A stretch of DNA of 64,000 bases from Vibrio lentus. Its GTDB lineage: Bacteria; Pseudomonadota; Gammaproteobacteria; Enterobacterales; Vibrionaceae. This document shows, piece after piece, positions 16,595 to 26,013 of this stretch. A model generated the notes under the pieces. The model made no database searches and had not been told where the DNA came from. It was given only the letters and a program-made list of their open reading frames with translations. How positions within the stretch are numbered: the stretch's first letter is position 1; each line of letters starts with the position of its first letter. The position numbers and the translations under genes were made by a program. The DNA is taken from assembly GCF_002875945.1 (NCBI RefSeq), contig NZ_MCZK01000090.1:1-64000 (forward strand), written 5' to 3'.

Positions 16595-18424
16595 ATGCGC
16601 CAAGGTTTTCCAGCTCTACTATTTGCACTTGCTCCCTGCTTAATGACACCGGCTGTTTTCGCTGAAGCAACACCACCAGCGATCACGTCATCGGTCACCG
16701 ACATTGAAAGCGCGCTTTTCGAAAAGCATGCCGACTTAACGGCTGTCGAGAAAAAGCTCGCAGACAAACAAACTCAAGTCGATAACCATGCACAGCAATC
16801 TGCGCGTGTAGCAAAGCTGACCGCTAAAGCAGAACAAGACCTAGCAAAAGCGAAAGCGAACCTAGAGCAAGATTACGCTCGTATGATTGATGAACCTGAC
16901 TTTGATATTTCACTCGCTCAAAACGCTTTCCAAGGGGCTTGGAAAACCGTAAAAGAGAACAAGCTTGCAATGTCTGACTCTGAACAGAAACAGCAAGGCT
17001 TGGTGATGGAACTCGAGGCTATTCAAGCAGAGAAAGCAGCAGCAGAAGCTTCAATCGCAAATCTTAATCAAGACAAACTAAGAGCAAGAGCCGAGCGACT
17101 AAGAAACGAGATCACTCAAACGCAAGAACAAACCGTCAGCTTTACCAATCGTTGTAGCAGCGACATGACACTGGCGCAGTGTTCGGACCAAACCGTGACC
17201 TTGGCACTTCAAAAAGCCGTAAAGCAATTCCAACATAGCCTCGTAGACAACGCGACTGAATCGAAAGCCGTGAAAGAGCACCTAGCGTCGGCTTCGTTGA
17301 ATATTCATGTCCTGCAACACAAAGTGAAATCCTCTGGCTTCTCTGAAGATAACCGTTACCGAGCGGTAATTGCTGCGAATCTAGAGACTCGTCCAGACAA
17401 GAACACACCTTGCCGTCTACTGGGTATTCAGTCATCAAACTGTTTCACACAAAGCGAGCAACAAGCCAACGATCAGCAAAAAGAAGTCGCTTGGGTTAAC
17501 TTGGTGGTTCGTTCAAACCAGTACAACGACAAAGTTTCTATCAACGGCGTGAAATATGGCAGCACCCCCGTTGAGGTGATGTTACCTACTGGTCAGCACA
17601 TGATCACCATCGAGAAAGAAGGCTACCTTTCTTTCCATCAAGAATTGAAAATCGCTCGCGATCACAACCTCAGAGCTGTATTACGCGCAAAACAAAACTC
17701 ATTGAATGTTGGCACCAAGTTCGCTGATCCAATGAAAGCCAACGCTCAAAGCCCAGAAATGATTGTGGTCGGTTCAGGTCGTTACTTGTTAGGTGAAAAC
17801 AACGCACAACAAGTCACCATTAAGAAGCCTTTCGCGCTTGCAGCGACACCAATACGAGTACGAGACTTTAAAGCGTTTGCAGAAAGTACAGGCTACGAGA
17901 CAGACGCAGAGTTAATGAATACCTGCGACACCTTTACAAACGCAGAAATAACCTCAGTATCAGACAAGCATTGGCAAAACCCAGGCTTTAAACAACAGGA
18001 CGACTCTCCCGTTGTTTGTGTTAGCCAGAATGATGCCAAAGCTTATACGCGTTGGTTGTCTAAAAACACCGGCTTCACTTATCGTCTACCCACACCACAA
18101 GAGTGGGAAGCGGCAGCAAGAGCAGGCCAAGATACCAACTTCTGGTGGGGCAACGAATTCAAGTCTGGCAAAGCGAATACAGGCTGGGCTGGCACACCTT
18201 GGTCAAACGTCAGCACTTCACCAGTTAAGTCGTTCTTACCAACGCCAACGGGCTTCTACGACATGGTTGGCAACGTATGGGAATGGACAACCACTCAGAA
18301 AGGTTTAGCAAAAGGCGGAGCGTGGAGCTTCTCACCTGAAGAAGCTAAGGTCTTTAATGAACTGTATGTAGCGCCTTCAACCGCAGCCAATTACCTAGGA
18401 TTCCGAGTAGTACGAGAGCTATAA
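16595..18424 (+). CDS. Secreted coiled-coil/PEGA protein fused to FGE-sulfatase domain
   Basis: 609 residues. After a signal peptide (MRQGFPALLFALAPCLMTPA, cleavage near VFAEA) come a coiled coil (about 40-175), the Cys segment NRCSSDMTLAQCSDQ and a PEGA domain (about 305-365), all parallel to the preceding gene. Residues 380-609 are a formylglycine-generating-enzyme/sulfatase-modifying domain. Its landmarks are RYLLGEN, SVSDKHWQNPGF, SPVVCVSQNDAKAYTRWLS, YRLPTPQEWEAAARAG, GFYDMVGNVWEWT and YLGFRVVREL. True FGE oxidation of sulfatase Cys is unproven; many bacterial members have other or no activity. Upstream region lacks a strong Shine-Dalgarno. Confidence 0.8.
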   Translation: MRQGFPALLFALAPCLMTPAVFAEATPPAITSSVTDIESALFEKHADLTAVEKKLADKQTQVDNHAQQSARVAKLTAKAEQDLAKAKANLEQDYARMIDEPDFDISLAQNAFQGAWKTVKENKLAMSDSEQKQQGLVMELEAIQAEKAAAEASIANLNQDKLRARAERLRNEITQTQEQTVSFTNRCSSDMTLAQCSDQTVTLALQKAVKQFQHSLVDNATESKAVKEHLASASLNIHVLQHKVKSSGFSEDNRYRAVIAANLETRPDKNTPCRLLGIQSSNCFTQSEQQANDQQKEVAWVNLVVRSNQYNDKVSINGVKYGSTPVEVMLPTGQHMITIEKEGYLSFHQELKIARDHNLRAVLRAKQNSLNVGTKFADPMKANAQSPEMIVVGSGRYLLGENNAQQVTIKKPFALAATPIRVRDFKAFAESTGYETDAELMNTCDTFTNAEITSVSDKHWQNPGFKQQDDSPVVCVSQNDAKAYTRWLSKNTGFTYRLPTPQEWEAAARAGQDTNFWWGNEFKSGKANTGWAGTPWSNVSTSPVKSFLPTPTGFYDMVGNVWEWTTTQKGLAKGGAWSFSPEEAKVFNELYVAPSTAANYLGFRVVREL

Positions 18425-18474
18425 GCGCTCGATTACTTGCTCAAGGTTTTATAATATTTACTCTAGGTTCTCAA

Positions 18475-18690
18475 TTCTCACATTGAGCGGCGTTTATAGG
18501 GGAATTCCCCCCTTATGCATAAGCACTCCTAGGAGTAGATTCATCGATAGAGTAGTAAGTCACTCTGGGTATCTAGCTGATGCCTCAGGTTAATTTGCAC
18601 GACCCTCGCGAATTGACCTGAAAATCTTCTACATGTCGACAAGGCATATCTTGTCTTTAGCCAGCCCTTCTTCAGGCTGGCTTTTTTTTG
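18475..18690 (+). ncRNA. Candidate structured non-coding RNA ending in a strong terminator
   Basis: No ORF explains this stretch. In order it has a perfect palindrome GGGGAATTCCCC (18499-18510), TTATGCATAA (18513-18522) and ACTCCTAGGAGT (18525-18536). Next is a short stem AGAGT/ACTCT (18549-18566). Then comes a 10-bp stem extendable to 13 bp (CAGGTTAATT 18586-18595 with AATTGACCTG 18611-18620), and last a terminator hairpin with eight T. A TATAAT at 18450-18455 is a possible -10, with a poor -35. No RNA family recognised. Confidence 0.45.
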
Positions 18691-19583
18691 CCTATTTATC
18701 CTCCCTTCCGTTCAGCTATTCCCCTCAAGGCAGACACTTAATCAACGATCCGTTTAATGACTGTTCAGCGTCTCCGGCGGGCTCGTCGTTCAGCCCCGAA
18801 TTGGCATTGCAGCTCAATAAGAAACTGATATCATCATTGTGTCGTAGCTTACGAGATAAAACCTTGCCAGAACCTCTCAACTCCATACATCGCTCTTTAT
18901 TTGAACAACTTCCAGGCTGCTGGGGCTGTAAAGATACTGAGTCCGTTTTCGTCTACGCGAATCTCGCTTACAACCAATTAATTGGGTTGATGCCGGGTGA
19001 AAGTTGCACTGGCTTAACCGATTTCGATATGCCGAGCCAAACAACCGAATGCGCGCAAGACTTCAGAGCTCAAGACAAACATGTGATGGACACACGCTGC
19101 ACGCTCAAGATCCTCGATATTCATCCTTATCCAGACGGGCGTTGGCACGCACATATCTTTACCAAGACCCCTTGGCTTGATGACAATGACAACGTCCAAG
19201 GCACGATCTTCTATGGTCAAGAGCTCACTGATACGGCCATCTTAGAGGTTGGTCATTGGGTGTGTCAGGCGACGTGTGAGAAAGGAAATCAAGCATCGAT
19301 AGCGGGCTCAAAACCGCGAGTGTCTAAGCTGCAAAAGAAGCTGACGGTACGAGAATCAGAAGTGTTGTTCTTATTGCTGTTCGGTAAGAAACCCCAATAC
19401 ATTGCACTGACGTTGAATATCTCAATCAAGACCGTCGAAGGCCATGTCGCGAGATTAAAGCAGAAGTTCGATGCTCGCAGTAAAAGCCAGTTGATTGAGT
19501 TTGCGTTGGATTCAGGACTAGGTTCAGTGATCCCAGAAACCCTGCTCAAAAAACAGATCTCGGTGGTTCTGCACAGTGACTAA
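18633..19583 (+). CDS. PAS-LuxR transcriptional regulator (start uncertain)
   Basis: 316 residues as the longest frame. A PAS-like sensor domain spans about residues 88-210 (LFEQLPGCWGCKDTESVFVY, ANLAYNQLIGLMPGE). A LuxR/GerE helix-turn-helix fills the C-terminus (LTVRESEVLFLLLFGKKPQY, then ISIKTVEGHVARLKQKF). The first 20 codons overlap a strong terminator (18659-18689), so the natural start is probably downstream at a non-ATG codon; the next in-frame Met is residue 118, inside the PAS domain. Ligand and targets unknown. Convergent with pdxH. Confidence 0.75.
   Translation: MSTRHILSLASPSSGWLFFAYLSSLPFSYSPQGRHLINDPFNDCSASPAGSSFSPELALQLNKKLISSLCRSLRDKTLPEPLNSIHRSLFEQLPGCWGCKDTESVFVYANLAYNQLIGLMPGESCTGLTDFDMPSQTTECAQDFRAQDKHVMDTRCTLKILDIHPYPDGRWHAHIFTKTPWLDDNDNVQGTIFYGQELTDTAILEVGHWVCQATCEKGNQASIAGSKPRVSKLQKKLTVRESEVLFLLLFGKKPQYIALTLNISIKTVEGHVARLKQKFDARSKSQLIEFALDSGLGSVIPETLLKKQISVVLHSD
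18659..18689 (+). terminator. Strong intrinsic terminator
   Basis: AGCCAGCC (18659-18666) pairs with GGCTGGCT (18675-18682), followed by eight T. It lies within the longest LuxR-gene frame and most likely ends an upstream transcript. Confidence 0.9.
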
Positions 19584-19596
19584 GTAAAAATGAGAC

Positions 19597-19645
19597 AAAA
19601 AAATACCGTTGATGTGAATAAACGCAAAATCAACGGTATCTTTTG
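19597..19645. terminator. Bidirectional terminator between LuxR gene and pdxH
   Basis: ATACCGTTGAT (19603-19613) and ATCAACGGTAT (19629-19639) form an 11-bp stem flanked by an A-run and a T-run. Confidence 0.85.
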
Positions 19646-19665
19646 ATTGGTACAACAGGTTCGAA

Positions 19666-20301
19666 CTATGGCGCTAGGCGATCGATATCCCAGCTGTTGT
19701 CTTGACGTGAGAACAAGAAGCGGTCATGCAGACGGTGTTCACCACCTTGCCAGAACTCAATGCTATCAACACGTACTCGGAAGCCACCCCAGAAAGAAGG
19801 CACCGGGATCTCTCCCTTCGCGAACTTTTGTTTAAGCTCTAAATACTTACCTTCCAAGATCCCACGCGCAGAGATACGGCTACTTTGCTTACTCGCGATG
19901 GCAGCCAACTGGCTCTCTTTCGGGCGAGATGAGAAGTACTTCATGTTTTCCATTGCTGTCAGCTTTTCAGCGGTACCAGTAATGTGAACTTGTCGCTCAA
20001 GAGGGTGCCAAGGGAAATGCAGGCTGATCTTACTGTTGTGCTCAAGTTGGTGCGCTTTACGGCTACCCAAGTTGGTGTAAAAAACGAAACCGTCTTTATC
20101 AACATTCTTCAGCAAAACAATTCGTTGGAATGGCTGACCATTTTCATCAACCGTGGCAACTGTCATGGCAGTAGGATCAGTCATCTTAGCTTCGATGGCT
20201 TGCTCTAACCATAGATTGAATTGCTCAATAGGGTCTGCGGCTAAGTCTTTACGTCTCAGTCCACCCTTAGCGTATTCACGACGAATATCTGTCAGTTCCA
20301 T
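19666..20301 (-). CDS. pdxH: Pyridoxamine 5'-phosphate oxidase PdxH
   Basis: 211 residues, the typical length. Landmarks are [10 protein letters not shown] at the N-terminus, [45 protein letters not shown], the C-terminal [16 protein letters not shown] and the final RLAP. It is a flavin (FMN) homodimer that makes pyridoxal 5'-phosphate from pyridoxine or pyridoxamine phosphate in the cytosol. Monocistronic and divergent from the histidine kinase gene. Confidence 0.96.
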   Translation of the reverse strand: MELTDIRREYAKGGLRRKDLAADPIEQFNLWLEQAIEAKMTDPTAMTVATVDENGQPFQRIVLLKNVDKDGFVFYTNLGSRKAHQLEHNSKISLHFPWHPLERQVHITGTAEKLTAMENMKYFSSRPKESQLAAIASKQSSRISARGILEGKYLELKQKFAKGEIPVPSFWGGFRVRVDSIEFWQGGEHRLHDRFLFSRQDNSWDIDRLAP

Positions 20302-20467
20302 TTCGTTGCTCCTTTTAATTTTTTGTGATTCTGCGCTGTAATCCTTTGAAACACAAGTCTAAGCCGTGGTTTTGTCTTACAGAAAGCGTTCGGTGTTAAC
20401 AAGATCTCGGTACTCAAACTATCATATTGATAGTCTATATATAAACGGATCATAAGCTGAGATACCA

Positions 20468-22414
20468 GTGACTAAAAAACGGCCTAACCTTCTAACACCC
20501 TTTGTTTTATTCTCATTGTTGTTAGGCATAGCAGGGCTGAGTGCAACCCACTTTGTGGCCGTGCAGTACCAAGAAAAAATCGTCGCGCAGCAGCTAAATG
20601 AAGCGGCCAACAAAGCCAATCTGCAAATCGATTCTGAACTCGAAAAATTCAAACAAATTCCTGACTTGCTTAGCCACGATCCACGCTTGCTCTCTTATTT
20701 TGATGAAACAGCTCAAGCAAGCAAAATCACGACCATGGAACTCAATAAGTTACTGTTTGATTGGTCGAATCAGAGCCAAGCTGACACCATCTACATTCAT
20801 GACCAAAGTGGCACAGTCGTCGCATCAAGCAACTACCAAAAACCGCGTACCTTTGTAGGTGAAAACTTCTCATTTCGTCCCTACTTTGCGTCTGCAATCA
20901 AAGGCGATAAAACCCATTATGTTGCCCTTGGCGCGCGCTCAAATGTGCGGGGATACTTTTTATCGTCACCGCTGTATGTCGCCGACAACATCGTTGGTGT
21001 CATCACCGTTAAAGTTAGTTTAGAGAATCTTGAGAACATCCTCACCAGCGATGACTTTGAGATCGTGGTACTCGATTCGAATCAGGTGGTGTTTCTTTCT
21101 AGCCAACACGATTGGCTTTACCAATCATTGTTGCCTTTAACTCAAGCACAACAACAAGAAATTGCTCGTAATCGCCAATACGGTCAAAGCCAAATATCGA
21201 TCATTGACACCTTTCAAGCCTCATCAGAGATTAATGGCAACAGCAGCAACCCGTCGACAAACAATCAAACACAACTGATGACTAATCAGCTCAGCAGGTT
21301 AGGCAGCTTTAAACTTTACCCAGCCTCAACCAGCAATAATCAGTACCAAGTGGTTGCCTTAAAAGAAACCAAGGCCGAGTTACGTAAAGTCTTGCAGATA
21401 GACGCCATCTTTCTGGTTATCTACAGCTTAGTCGTGCTCATTGCTTGGTCTTGGCGTCAAACTTACTTAGCTAAGGTCGCGTTAACTCAATTGAACCAGA
21501 ATTTAGAGCAAACCGTTGATAAGCGAACTCACTATTTAAAGCAGTCTAACGACCAACTTCAGCAGACGATTTACCAATATCAAGAATCTCAGTTAAAGCT
21601 CAAGCAGACAGAGCAAGAGCTGACACAAACCGCCAAGTTAGCCGTGCTTGGAGAGTTGTCAGCCAGCATCAACCACGAAATCAACCAACCGCTTGCGGCG
21701 CTAAGAACCTACAGCGAAAACAGCCTTAAACTGCTTGAGATGGAGCGCACAGACCTAGTTAAAAGCAACCTTGAGAAAATGATTGGCCTCAACAGCACCA
21801 TTACCGACATCATCGCGCGGCTCAAAGTCTTTACTCGCAAGGTCACCAAACAAGAACATCACGTCGCCAACCTGCATCAAGCAGTCAACAACTCGACCAG
21901 TATCCTGAGCGCTGTCATGATCAAGCAAGGCATCACGCTTCGATTGAGTACCATACCGGATGATCTCAATATCGCCATTCATCCAACCGAGCTCGAACAA
22001 GTGTTGGTGAATCTGATTCACAACGCGACTCAAGCGCTTCAGCAGCACTCAATCCAACAACTGGCATTCCAACAACAGGCACCTCAGCAACAAGATCGGC
22101 TACATCAAACGATGGAGCAGCAATCTTTAGAACATCAAGCCTTAACCCGACAAGCGAGCCCGCAGATTGGAATTGAATGGCAATTGCACAATGACACCTG
22201 CAAAATCACGGTTTGGGATAACGGGATAGGAATGGCTGACGACAAGCTGAATCAACTGTTCGACCCATTTTTTACCACCAAACCAGAAGGCTTAGGGTTG
22301 GGGCTGTCGATATCGAAACGCATTATTGAAGCGTATAACGGCACCATTACTGCGACCCAACACCAACCATCGGGAATGATGTTTACGCTCGATATTCCGC
22401 TTTATCGAAATTAG
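20468..22414 (+). CDS. DctB-like sensor histidine kinase
   Basis: 648 residues from a GTG start. TM1 is about 12-30, then a periplasmic double-CACHE-type sensor (DFEIVVLDSNQVVFLSSQHD), TM2 about 314-332 and a coiled coil. HisKA has SASINHEINQPLAALRTYSE near residue 400, and the HATPase has an N box NLIHNATQAL, DNGIGMAD and GLGLGLSIS. This is the DctB arrangement for C4-dicarboxylate sensing, but no dctPQM transporter is near. About 40 Gln/His-rich residues (520-560) interrupt the ATPase domain between N box and G1 box. The partner regulator follows after 66 bp. Confidence 0.8.
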   Translation: MTKKRPNLLTPFVLFSLLLGIAGLSATHFVAVQYQEKIVAQQLNEAANKANLQIDSELEKFKQIPDLLSHDPRLLSYFDETAQASKITTMELNKLLFDWSNQSQADTIYIHDQSGTVVASSNYQKPRTFVGENFSFRPYFASAIKGDKTHYVALGARSNVRGYFLSSPLYVADNIVGVITVKVSLENLENILTSDDFEIVVLDSNQVVFLSSQHDWLYQSLLPLTQAQQQEIARNRQYGQSQISIIDTFQASSEINGNSSNPSTNNQTQLMTNQLSRLGSFKLYPASTSNNQYQVVALKETKAELRKVLQIDAIFLVIYSLVVLIAWSWRQTYLAKVALTQLNQNLEQTVDKRTHYLKQSNDQLQQTIYQYQESQLKLKQTEQELTQTAKLAVLGELSASINHEINQPLAALRTYSENSLKLLEMERTDLVKSNLEKMIGLNSTITDIIARLKVFTRKVTKQEHHVANLHQAVNNSTSILSAVMIKQGITLRLSTIPDDLNIAIHPTELEQVLVNLIHNATQALQQHSIQQLAFQQQAPQQQDRLHQTMEQQSLEHQALTRQASPQIGIEWQLHNDTCKITVWDNGIGMADDKLNQLFDPFFTTKPEGLGLGLSISKRIIEAYNGTITATQHQPSGMMFTLDIPLYRN

Positions 22415-22480
22415 GGCTAATCCCCTGTTATGAATCATTTTATTTAACTGTAAATGCTAAGGACACCGCTTTTGCAATCT

Positions 22481-23776
22481 ATGCCAAAACTCTATTTTGT
22501 TGACGATGAGCCAGCAATTCGAGACTCAGTAGAACAAGCCATGCTTATTGAAGGCATCGATATTGTCTGCTTTCCCAATGCCATTGAGGCAATGAAGAAG
22601 ATCAACATTGCTCAAGCCGGAATTGTGATCACCGATATTCACATGCCAGTGATGGACGGCATTCAATTTACGCAGCAGTTGCTCAGCCATAACCCCCACT
22701 TTCAAGTGATTGTGCTCACCGGACATGGCGACGTGCAGACCGCCGTATCAGCAATGAAATCTGGCGCTTACGACTTTTTAGAGAAGCCATTTGTTGTCGA
22801 TGCTCTGCTCACCGCAGTAAAAAAGGCTGCGGACAAACTGGCCTTAGTTGAAGAGAACAACCTGCTGAGAAAAGAACTGGCGATGCAAAATCAGGTGGGG
22901 CCAAAACTGATAGGGCAATCTGCTTCGATGCAAACCCTACGTCGGGAATTAATCACCTTAGATACCAAAGCCAACCCGCTATTGTTGTTTGTTGGAGATT
23001 TAGGAACAGGAAAAAGAATCACAGCACAGTACACGCACGATTTACACAGCCATCAAACCGCTGAGCTTTGCCCTGTCGCCGCATTCAATTTACCGCGCAA
23101 TGACCAAGCTACGTTTGATCAGTTTGTTCTGCAATTATTCCTAAAACATCAGGGCGGAACACTTTATATCCATGAAACAGAAGCATTAACTTCGCAGCAA
23201 TGGTTATGGTTAGCCGCTCTAAAACCCACTTTACTTCGTGAAAACTCATGCAAGACCAATGCAACTTGTATCATTATCGCAACTACAGTAGTTCCTACTA
23301 CAATTACAGGTGAACTGCGCCGATTTAATTTATTACCCTTGGCACAAAGAACAGAAGATATTGGCTCTTTGTTCAAGCATTTTGCTCGCGGTGCAGCCAG
23401 TCGATATCAGTTACCGCCGCCCGTTATCACAGAAAAAGAGATTCAACGGTTGATCGCAACCCATTGGAGCGAAAACATTCGACAGCTTCGCCAACACGCT
23501 GAGCTCAGAGTGCTGACACAAGTAAAGCAACCTGCTCTCGACAGTGATGATAATGAGCAAAACGACGAAAACCAGCTTGATATGAGCCCTGAAGAGCAGC
23601 AACAGTCATTAAGCCAACGTACTGATAGCTTTGAACAAATAATCTTAATCGAGGCGTTACATCGCCATCAAGGACGATTGAAAGAGGTGCAACAAGAGCT
23701 CCAAGTCTCTCGAAAAACGCTGTATGACAAGCTGAGGAAACACCAGCTCGATAAGACGGATTTCAAAAATCGATAA
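22481..23776 (+). CDS. DctD-like response regulator with degenerate sigma54 AAA domain
   Basis: 431 residues from the ATG at 22481; a TTG at 22472 sits better behind AAGGA and is an alternative. The receiver domain is intact (VDDEPAIRDS, phosphoacceptor Asp in ITDIHMPVMDG, Lys in LEKPF). The AAA+ domain keeps a Walker A-like GDLGTGKR, but the GAFTGA loop that contacts sigma54 is absent and Walker B reads GGTLYIHETE instead of LDE. A Fis-type helix-turn-helix ends the protein (HQGRLKEVQQELQVSRKTLY). It may regulate without sigma54, as TyrR does. Operon with the kinase. Confidence 0.8.
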   Translation: MPKLYFVDDEPAIRDSVEQAMLIEGIDIVCFPNAIEAMKKINIAQAGIVITDIHMPVMDGIQFTQQLLSHNPHFQVIVLTGHGDVQTAVSAMKSGAYDFLEKPFVVDALLTAVKKAADKLALVEENNLLRKELAMQNQVGPKLIGQSASMQTLRRELITLDTKANPLLLFVGDLGTGKRITAQYTHDLHSHQTAELCPVAAFNLPRNDQATFDQFVLQLFLKHQGGTLYIHETEALTSQQWLWLAALKPTLLRENSCKTNATCIIIATTVVPTTITGELRRFNLLPLAQRTEDIGSLFKHFARGAASRYQLPPPVITEKEIQRLIATHWSENIRQLRQHAELRVLTQVKQPALDSDDNEQNDENQLDMSPEEQQQSLSQRTDSFEQIILIEALHRHQGRLKEVQQELQVSRKTLYDKLRKHQLDKTDFKNR

Positions 23777-23888
23777 CTCTTAAAAATTATATAAATTCAA
23801 AGATTTAAACGAACAAATTCTTAACATTTCTTAGAACTAAGAATACACTCAATAGGCTTGCACCTTTATTCAGCACACAAGGACTGTT

Positions 23889-25280
23889 ATGAGTCAGAAA
23901 AATTTCAGCAAATTGAACGATACCGAACTTGAGTACGTCGATGATAAAACAGCGGCATTGCTACTCAATACGCCAACCAGCGCGCGTATAATGTTGTGGG
24001 TAATCATTCTGTTTTTTGTTGCTGCTATTGCGTGGGCGAATTGGGCTGAAATAGACAAAGTCACCGTTGGCCAAGGCAAGGTCATCCCTTCCTCTCAAAT
24101 CCAAGTGGTTCAAAACCTTGAGGGTGGCTTAGTTAAAGAGATATTGGTTAGAGAAGGCCAACGAGTTCAAAAAGGTCAACAACTACTGTTGATCGATGAC
24201 ACTCGTTTTCGTTCCGACTTCCGTGAACGCGAACAGCAAGTTGCCAACTTAACCGCCAACGTATTAATGCTTTCAGCCTCATTAACCAGTGTTGTTATCG
24301 ACGAAGAGTTCTCTGTAGCAGAGTGGAAAAAAAGTGTCTTACTCGACTACGGTAAACTGGCTTTCCCTCCAAAACTTTACGAGCTTCAACCAAAACTGGT
24401 GAATCGCCAGAAAGCAGAATATCGTCAAGACCTGAATAACCTTAAAAACCAACTTTCGGTTTTTGATCAACAGGTTGAACAGAAACAACAAGACCTAATT
24501 GAGATTAAGGCGCGTGTTCGTAACCTAAAACAGAGCTACCAATTTGCTCGCCAAGAACTGGATATCACCAAACCGCTTGCGGACGAAGGCGTGGTACCAA
24601 GAATTGAATTACTCAAGCTGCAAAGACAAGTGAACGATACTCGCCGAGAAATGACCTCAAGCGAGCTCAAAGTCCCTCTTCTACGTTCTGCCATTAAAGA
24701 ATCCATGCTTAGCCGAATCGATGCCGCGCTGAACTTCCGCTCAGAGCAGCAAGAAAAACTCAACCAAGCACAAGACAAACTCTCTGCATTAACCGAATCC
24801 GCAGTCGGCCTTGAAGACAGAGTAAACCGTACTGTCGTGGTATCTCCGGTAACAGGCACAGTCAAAACTCTTGGCATTAATACCGTCGGTGGTGTTATCC
24901 AACCGGGTATGGACATCGTTGAGATTGTACCGACAGAAGACTCTCTATTGGTTGAAGCGAAAATCGCCCCACAAGATATCGCTTTCCTACGTCCAGAATT
25001 GACTGCCATCGTTAAATTCAGCGCCTATGACTTCACTAAATACGGTGGTCTGGAAGGCGTGTTAGAGCACATCAGTGCCGATACTACTCAAGATGAAGAA
25101 GGCAACAGCTTCTACATCGTGCGTGTACGTACAGAAAAGCACAATTTTGGACAAAACGAAGAGCTGCCGATCATTCCTGGTATGACAGCTTCAGTGGATA
25201 TCATCACAGGTAAGAGAACCGTTCTTGAGTACATGTTGAAACCAATACTTAGCGCTCAGAACAATGCACTAAAAGAGTAA
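23889..25280 (+). CDS. lapC: Type I secretion membrane-fusion protein, LapC-like (HlyD family)
   Basis: 463 residues. A short cytosolic tail and one transmembrane helix (about 35-55) are followed by a lipoyl-like half (VTVGQGKVIPSSQIQVVQNL, EGGLVKEILVREGQRV). Then come a long periplasmic coiled coil (about 175-310) and the second lipoyl/beta-barrel part ending VDIITGKRTVLEYMLKPIL. It links an inner-membrane ABC exporter to a TolC-like channel for giant adhesins. First gene of a lapC-lapG-lapD-lapB operon. ATG after AAGGACTGTT. Confidence 0.88.
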   Translation: MSQKNFSKLNDTELEYVDDKTAALLLNTPTSARIMLWVIILFFVAAIAWANWAEIDKVTVGQGKVIPSSQIQVVQNLEGGLVKEILVREGQRVQKGQQLLLIDDTRFRSDFREREQQVANLTANVLMLSASLTSVVIDEEFSVAEWKKSVLLDYGKLAFPPKLYELQPKLVNRQKAEYRQDLNNLKNQLSVFDQQVEQKQQDLIEIKARVRNLKQSYQFARQELDITKPLADEGVVPRIELLKLQRQVNDTRREMTSSELKVPLLRSAIKESMLSRIDAALNFRSEQQEKLNQAQDKLSALTESAVGLEDRVNRTVVVSPVTGTVKTLGINTVGGVIQPGMDIVEIVPTEDSLLVEAKIAPQDIAFLRPELTAIVKFSAYDFTKYGGLEGVLEHISADTTQDEEGNSFYIVRVRTEKHNFGQNEELPIIPGMTASVDIITGKRTVLEYMLKPILSAQNNALKE

Positions 25281-25339
25281 GGACGCTTGATGCTTAACAC
25301 TGCTATTCAATGCGCAACCCAACCCCAAGAGCGAAGGCT

Positions 25340-26008
25340 ATGAAGTCTCGGCTCTCGCTTTTGCTGTTGGTCCTCACCTCTTTTACCTCTGCGGCACTCA
25401 ATAAGAGTGACCAACGTTGGATTGATGCTGTCTCTGAAACCTATGGAGAGAGAGCCGCTAAGCGAGTCACCACATGGCGCTCAAATATTGCGGCCTATGG
25501 TGGATTAAGCGAAAGGGAAAAACTCGAATCCATTAATCAATTCTTCAATCAAATGTACTTTGTCGATGACAGCATACTTTGGGGAAAGAACGATTACTGG
25601 GCAACGCCACTGGAGTTCTTAGGCAGTAACGCGGGTGACTGTGAAGATTTCACCATCGCGAAATACTTCTCTTTGCTCGAACTGGGCGTGCCAGACAAAA
25701 AATTAAGATTGGTGTACGTAAAAGCACTCGAGTTAAACCAATTCCATATGGTGTTGGCGTACTACTCGAAACCAAGTGCAGAGCCACTAATTTTGGACAA
25801 CTTAAACCCTGAGATAAAACGCGGTTCCAAGCGCGGCGACCTACGACCAATTTACAGTTTCAATGGTAAAAACCTTTGGTTGATCAAGTCGGCAGCAGGC
25901 AGCGGTAAGCTCGCAGGGAAATCTTCAAGATTGAGCTTATGGAACGACTTACGTTCTCGTGAGCGCTCTCTAAAATTAAACAAACCCATTATCAATTACG
26001 ATGAGTAG
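25340..26008 (+). CDS. lapG: LapG-like periplasmic cysteine protease
   Basis: 222 residues from the ATG at 25340 (MKSRLSLLLLVLTSFTSA), which supplies a signal peptide and has GAAGG nearby; the frame is open to 25310. The bacterial transglutaminase-like catalytic triad is visible: Cys in NAGDCEDFTIAKY, His in NQFHMVLAYY and Asp in LILDNLNPEI. W-G-x-x-D-Y-W-A-T-P precedes the Cys as in LapG. LapG cleaves the N-terminus of LapA-type adhesins to release biofilm cells and is sequestered by LapD when cyclic di-GMP is high. Confidence 0.92.
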   Translation: MKSRLSLLLLVLTSFTSAALNKSDQRWIDAVSETYGERAAKRVTTWRSNIAAYGGLSEREKLESINQFFNQMYFVDDSILWGKNDYWATPLEFLGSNAGDCEDFTIAKYFSLLELGVPDKKLRLVYVKALELNQFHMVLAYYSKPSAEPLILDNLNPEIKRGSKRGDLRPIYSFNGKNLWLIKSAAGSGKLAGKSSRLSLWNDLRSRERSLKLNKPIINYDE

Positions 26009-26013
26009 GTACA

